6,652 nucleotides of DNA from an uncultured Ruminococcus sp. (GTDB taxonomy: Bacteria; Bacillota; Clostridia; Oscillospirales; Ruminococcaceae), in contig CALDFS010000163.1 of assembly GCA_937942105.1 (NCBI GenBank), positions 1 through 6,652 on the forward strand. The letters are read 5' to 3'. A program made the position numbers and the translations under genes. A model generated the notes under the pieces. The model was not told the DNA's origin, did no database searches, and saw only the letters and a program-made list of their open reading frames with translations. Positions 6,052 through 6,652 of this stretch are shown here, piece by piece (position 1 is the first letter of the stretch; each line of letters opens with the position of its first letter).

Positions 6052-6080
6052 ACGGCATGATATTTTGTCATGCCGTTTTT
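6051..6080 (+). terminator. Strong rho-independent terminator downstream of the DinB-like gene
   Basis: AACGGCATGA (6051-6060) and TCATGCCGTT (6068-6077) form a perfect 10-bp stem with a 7-base loop, followed directly by TTT and then GTATTT. The T-run is on the plus strand, so it ends transcripts from the DinB-like gene, 120 bases downstream of its stop codon. Confidence 0.8.
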
Positions 6081-6122
6081 GTATTTACATGGAAAAGTGG
6101 TGGGATATGAATTAGAGCGTGT

Positions 6123-6320
6123 TCACTCAAAACGTGATTCCAGTCTTTCGGGCAGCTTTTTGCAGACATCGCCGCGCTCGGATATCGGCTTGGGAGACAT
6201 AAGATACTCATATCCCGGCTGTCTGTTCTATTGCTGCGGCGGAAAAGACTCCGGCATTTTTCCGCATTCCCCGCCAGCCATGCCGACCGATGTGTTTGCG
6301 CCCGATTTAATGTTGTTCAT
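6123..6320 (-). pseudogene. N-terminal remnant of a short-chain dehydrogenase/reductase, with internal stop
   Basis: Read from the ATG at 6320, nine bases after GGAGG (6330-6334), the frame gives 30 codons ending 'MPESFPPQQ' and then a TAG (6228-6230). Past that stop the same frame continues 'NRQPGYEYLMSPKPISERGD' and ends at a TGA (6123-6125). 'FPPQxQxxQPGxExxMxPxP' is the distinctive N-terminal arm of the SDR subgroup that includes B. subtilis YhdF and general stress protein 39, normally around 290 aa. A CAG-to-TAG change would explain the internal stop. The remnant ends just after 'CKKL', before the expected 'GKVALITGG' Rossmann glycine motif, so it has no cofactor site and cannot be an active enzyme. 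The sequence beyond about 6152 does not resemble SDR proteins, marking a deletion or insertion joint. Confidence 0.65.
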
Positions 6321-6437
6321 CAGCATCATCCTCCATAATAATATAATATTTTAAATTTAAAGGAAAATGCCAATTGCTATTATTAAAGTCTGTTTTCGGG
6401 ATTTATTCGCCCTTGGCGGGGATGCGACTTAAGGTAA
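6321..6437. other. AT-rich spacer between the two minus-strand remnants
   Basis: This 117-base stretch contains a very AT-rich block (about 6337-6362) ahead of the SDR remnant's ribosome binding site. TTGGCA on the minus strand could be a -35, but the nearest TATTAT lies 19 bases away, so the promoter is weak or lost. No coding signal was found. Confidence 0.35.
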
Positions 6438-6506
6438 TTATTGGGGAGTATTTATTTGCACATATCTGCGCAAACGTTTGATATTAGCACCGATTGTCAT
6501 TTCCAT
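6438..6506 (-). pseudogene. 22-codon stub of an XRE-family regulator
   Basis: From the ATG at 6506 the frame reads 'MEMTIGANIKRLRRYVQINT' plus two residues before a TAA at 6438-6440. 'MTIGANIKRLRR' is a typical start for clostridial XRE regulators and would normally run into 'xxxITQEQLAE'; here it diverges just before the helix-turn-helix. The stub keeps a proper ribosome binding site (AGGAG, 6515-6519, 8 bases away) and a strong promoter. It looks like the surviving start of a deleted fifth regulator. A functional 22-aa peptide is conceivable but unsupported. Confidence 0.6.
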
Positions 6507-6554
6507 GATAACATCTCCTAAAAATAGAGTAAGCCGACGTCTGCTTCTGATAAT

Positions 6555-6583
6555 ATTATAGCAGTGTGGAGCGAATCGGTAAA
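6555..6583 (-). promoter_or_regulatory. SigA-type promoter in front of the XRE stub
   Basis: On the minus strand TTTACC (6578-6583, 4 of 6), a 17-base spacer and a perfect TATAAT (6555-6560) precede the AGGAG site and ATG of the 22-codon stub. The promoter outlived its gene and could still drive a leftward transcript into the SDR remnant. Confidence 0.65.
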
Positions 6584-6652
6584 GGTATTATCGGGAAACA
6601 TTATTTTAACTGTGAGTTGAAAAACTGTAGGCGGAGGATATTTCGTAAGCTT

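Noticed and set aside
6070..6354. 94-aa plus-strand ORF at the right end
   Set aside because: It begins inside the terminator stem, has no ribosome binding site, and the opposite strand carries the recognisable SDR arm.
1..6652. CRISPR array, tRNA, rRNA, riboswitch or defence operon
   Set aside because: No regularly spaced repeats, cloverleaf, rRNA motif, conserved aptamer or toxin, nuclease or transposase gene was found on either strand.

Overview
The window looks like chromosomal DNA from a spore-forming member of the Clostridia (Firmicutes), probably a gut or anaerobic lineage. The strongest evidence is a clear stage V sporulation protein T gene (spoVT). Consistent with this are GGAGG-type ribosome binding sites, TTTACA-17-TATAAT-type promoters, moderate GC content and several XRE-type regulators with the 'PDI/VTLLPxIAxxFxV' ending common in Clostridia.

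Layout. Bases 1-581 (+) hold the 3' part of an XRE regulator with a beta-rich, Cys-rich tail. A hairpin terminator at 646-678 separates it from a convergent 500-aa XRE regulator with a long helical tail (698-2200, -). Next on the same strand is a 294-aa XRE regulator with a probable second winged-helix domain (2394-3278, -). A 329-base gap with divergent promoters leads to a 204-aa XRE regulator (3608-4222, +). A second copy of the same terminator (4251-4285) lies between it and convergent spoVT (4328-4867, -). A 348-base gap carries a SigG-like promoter for spoVT and a SigA-like promoter for a DinB-like four-helix-bundle protein (5216-5929, +).

From about 5930 onward the DNA is eroded. It has a long hairpin (5999-6051), a strong plus-strand terminator (6051-6080), the N-terminal stub of a short-chain dehydrogenase with an internal stop codon (6123-6320, -), and a 22-codon stub of another XRE regulator that still has a good promoter and ribosome binding site (6438-6506, -).

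How it fits together. The theme is an accumulation of XRE regulators: four substantial genes and one remnant. They share the same kind of N-terminal DNA-binding domain but have unrelated C-terminal parts, placed beside a conserved sporulation gene. Each complete regulator gene has its own promoter and ribosome binding site, so they look like independent acquisitions or domain-shuffled paralogues rather than one operon. No transporter, enzyme or toxin partner sits next to them, so their targets cannot be read from the window. I see no CRISPR array, rRNA, tRNA, intact transposase or recognisable defence system, and I do not claim a new system. The best leads are the domain-shuffled regulator cluster, the SigG-like promoter, the repeated terminator and the decayed right-hand end.
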